Shown here: piece by piece, positions 5,919 to 6,847 of the stretch | Layout of the letters: the number at the start of each line of letters is the position of its first letter | Position numbering within the stretch: the first letter of the stretch is position 1 | From: Aquificaceae bacterium | Lineage (GTDB): Bacteria > Aquificota > Aquificia > Aquificales > Aquificaceae | Length of the DNA: 6,847 nt | Direction: 5' to 3' | NCBI GenBank assembly: GCA_025057245.1 | Contig: JANWYC010000053.1 | Location: 1-6,847, forward strand | Notes under the pieces: model-generated | Told to the model about the DNA's origin: nothing | Databases searched by the model: none | Seen by the model: the letters and a program-made list of their open reading frames with translations, nothing else | Made by a program: the position numbers and the translations under genes

Positions 5919-6847
5919 ATCTGGTATAGGATTACACCCAATATAAAGACCACGCCCAAAAGTAGAAAGCTAACGTAGTTGTTAAGAAGTCCCGTTTGTA
6001 TGTTTCTTGCCTTTTTACCAGACCAGTAAGAAAGCTTAGCCACGCCGTTAACGAAAAGGTCCACGAGCATCACATCCAACTTCATCCACAAAAACTTCAC
6101 CACCTTAAAGTAGATAAAGTTCAGAAGATTTATAAAACCATCTATCAAAAACCTGTCTCCCAGCACGAAAAGCGCCTTAGAAAGGTTCATGTAGCCCCTT
6201 GCAAAACCTCTGTGGTACAACCTCTCCGTGAAGAACTGCTCTTTGAGAGTGGTATGCAAAGGCTTTAGACTCTCGTAAGCCCTTCTCGGGTCTATCAATC
6301 CCTTCACATACACCAAATACGCAAGCCCTATGCCACTCAAACCTACCAACACTGACATCACAGCTATGTTCACGTGCAACTCCTTCTTCACCCCCATCAC
6401 GCTCCCATACCAACCTTCAAAAAAACCTGCCACCACAGACATCACACCAAGCACTACCATGGGCACCACCATCACACCACTGCTCTCGTGTGCTTCCTCC
6501 TCGTATTTCTGTCCCTCCCCGTGAAATACTACAAACCCTTCCCTGAAAATGTAGTAGGCGGTCAAAAAGCTTACTACTGAAGTTAACACTCCCCAGAAAA
6601 AGCTAACTTCGTACGCACTGGCTATTATCAGGTCCTTGCTCCAAAAGCCTGAAAAGGGAAATATGCCAGCTAAGGCTAACGCCCCAACGAGAAAGCTTCC
6701 ATAGGTTATGGGCATGTGCTTCTTTAAACCGCCCGTCTGGTATATGTCATACACATGATGGTGAAAGGCGTGTATTACTGAACCTGCGGAGAGAAACAAA
6801 AGTGCCTTGAAGAAGGCGTGTGTGGTAAGGTGAAACATCGCCCCTGT
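5912..6847 (-). CDS. nuoL: NADH-quinone oxidoreductase subunit L, C-terminal part (5' end outside window)
   Basis: This is the distal antiporter-like proton-pumping subunit of complex I, an inner-membrane protein. The frame is open to the right edge (first codons read Thr-Gly-Ala before MFHLTTHAFFKALLFLSAGS), so this is the last 311 residues of a protein usually 600 or more long. It shows the TM11 motif H-L-T-T-H-A-F-F-K (His6, His10 and Lys14 of the fragment, matching E. coli His334, His338 and Lys342). It also shows the TM12 channel lysine in GFWSKDL (Lys71, matching E. coli Lys399). The C-terminal third holds the region of the long lateral helix (about residues 190-285, with FFTERLY and RFLIDG). 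It ends in QTGLLNNYVSF and a final membrane anchor, so the 3' end is intact. The TGA stop lies 4 nt before nuoM. Family assignment is very secure. Confidence 0.97.
   Translation of the reverse strand, partial: TGAMFHLTTHAFFKALLFLSAGSVIHAFHHHVYDIYQTGGLKKHMPITYGSFLVGALALAGIFPFSGFWSKDLIIASAYEVSFFWGVLTSVVSFLTAYYIFREGFVVFHGEGQKYEEEAHESSGVMVVPMVVLGVMSVVAGFFEGWYGSVMGVKKELHVNIAVMSVLVGLSGIGLAYLVYVKGLIDPRRAYESLKPLHTTLKEQFFTERLYHRGFARGYMNLSKALFVLGDRFLIDGFINLLNFIYFKVVKFLWMKLDVMLVDLFVNGVAKLSYWSGKKARNIQTGLLNNYVSFLLLGVVFILGVILYQMR

Noticed and set aside
6374..6580. A small plus-strand frame rich in histidine, looking like a metal-binding peptide
   Set aside because: It is antisense to nuoL. The His runs come from reading Val (GTG) and Met (ATG) codons of membrane segments backwards as CAC and CAT.

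Overview
The window is one dense block of protein-coding DNA, all on the minus strand and read from position 6847 down to 1. It carries part of a respiratory complex I (NADH-quinone oxidoreductase, nuo) operon followed by two tandem Uma2-family (DUF820) nuclease-like genes. In transcription order: the 3' part of nuoL (cut by the right edge), nuoM, nuoN, nuoA, a fused nuoCD, Uma2 copy 1, and Uma2 copy 2 (cut by the left edge). Junctions are 4, 1, 4 and 11 nt gaps, then a 4-nt ATGA overlap (nuoCD/uma2-1), then a 2-nt gap. No intergenic space can hold a promoter, terminator or RNA gene, so the whole window is probably one polycistronic transcript with strong translational coupling.

Organism: a bacterium, most likely a thermophile. 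Proteins are rich in Lys, Glu, Tyr, Val and Leu, Arg is often AGG/AGA, ribosome binding sites are strong GGAGG-type, and genes are tightly packed. The fused NuoCD and the L-M-N-A-CD order would suit Aquificota (Hydrogenobacter/Thermocrinis/Aquifex relatives), where complex I genes are rearranged and duplicated. That placement is inference.

Function: NuoL, NuoM and NuoN are the three antiporter-like proton-pumping subunits of the membrane arm. NuoA is a small membrane subunit near the quinone cavity. NuoCD belongs to the peripheral arm and forms much of the quinone site with NuoB. nuoB is not between nuoA and nuoCD, and no NADH-module gene (E, F, G) or nuoH/I/J/K is visible, so they must lie outside the window if present.

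Most noteworthy: (1) NuoM has Lys400 where the terminal (TM12) channel residue is normally Glu. (2) The two Uma2 genes are a mosaic: their first 34 residues and a 24-residue catalytic segment are identical, while the 55 residues between are only about half identical, which suggests gene conversion. (3) A Uma2 gene is translationally coupled to the respiratory operon through an ATGA overlap. I see no mobile element, CRISPR array or clearly new multi-gene system.
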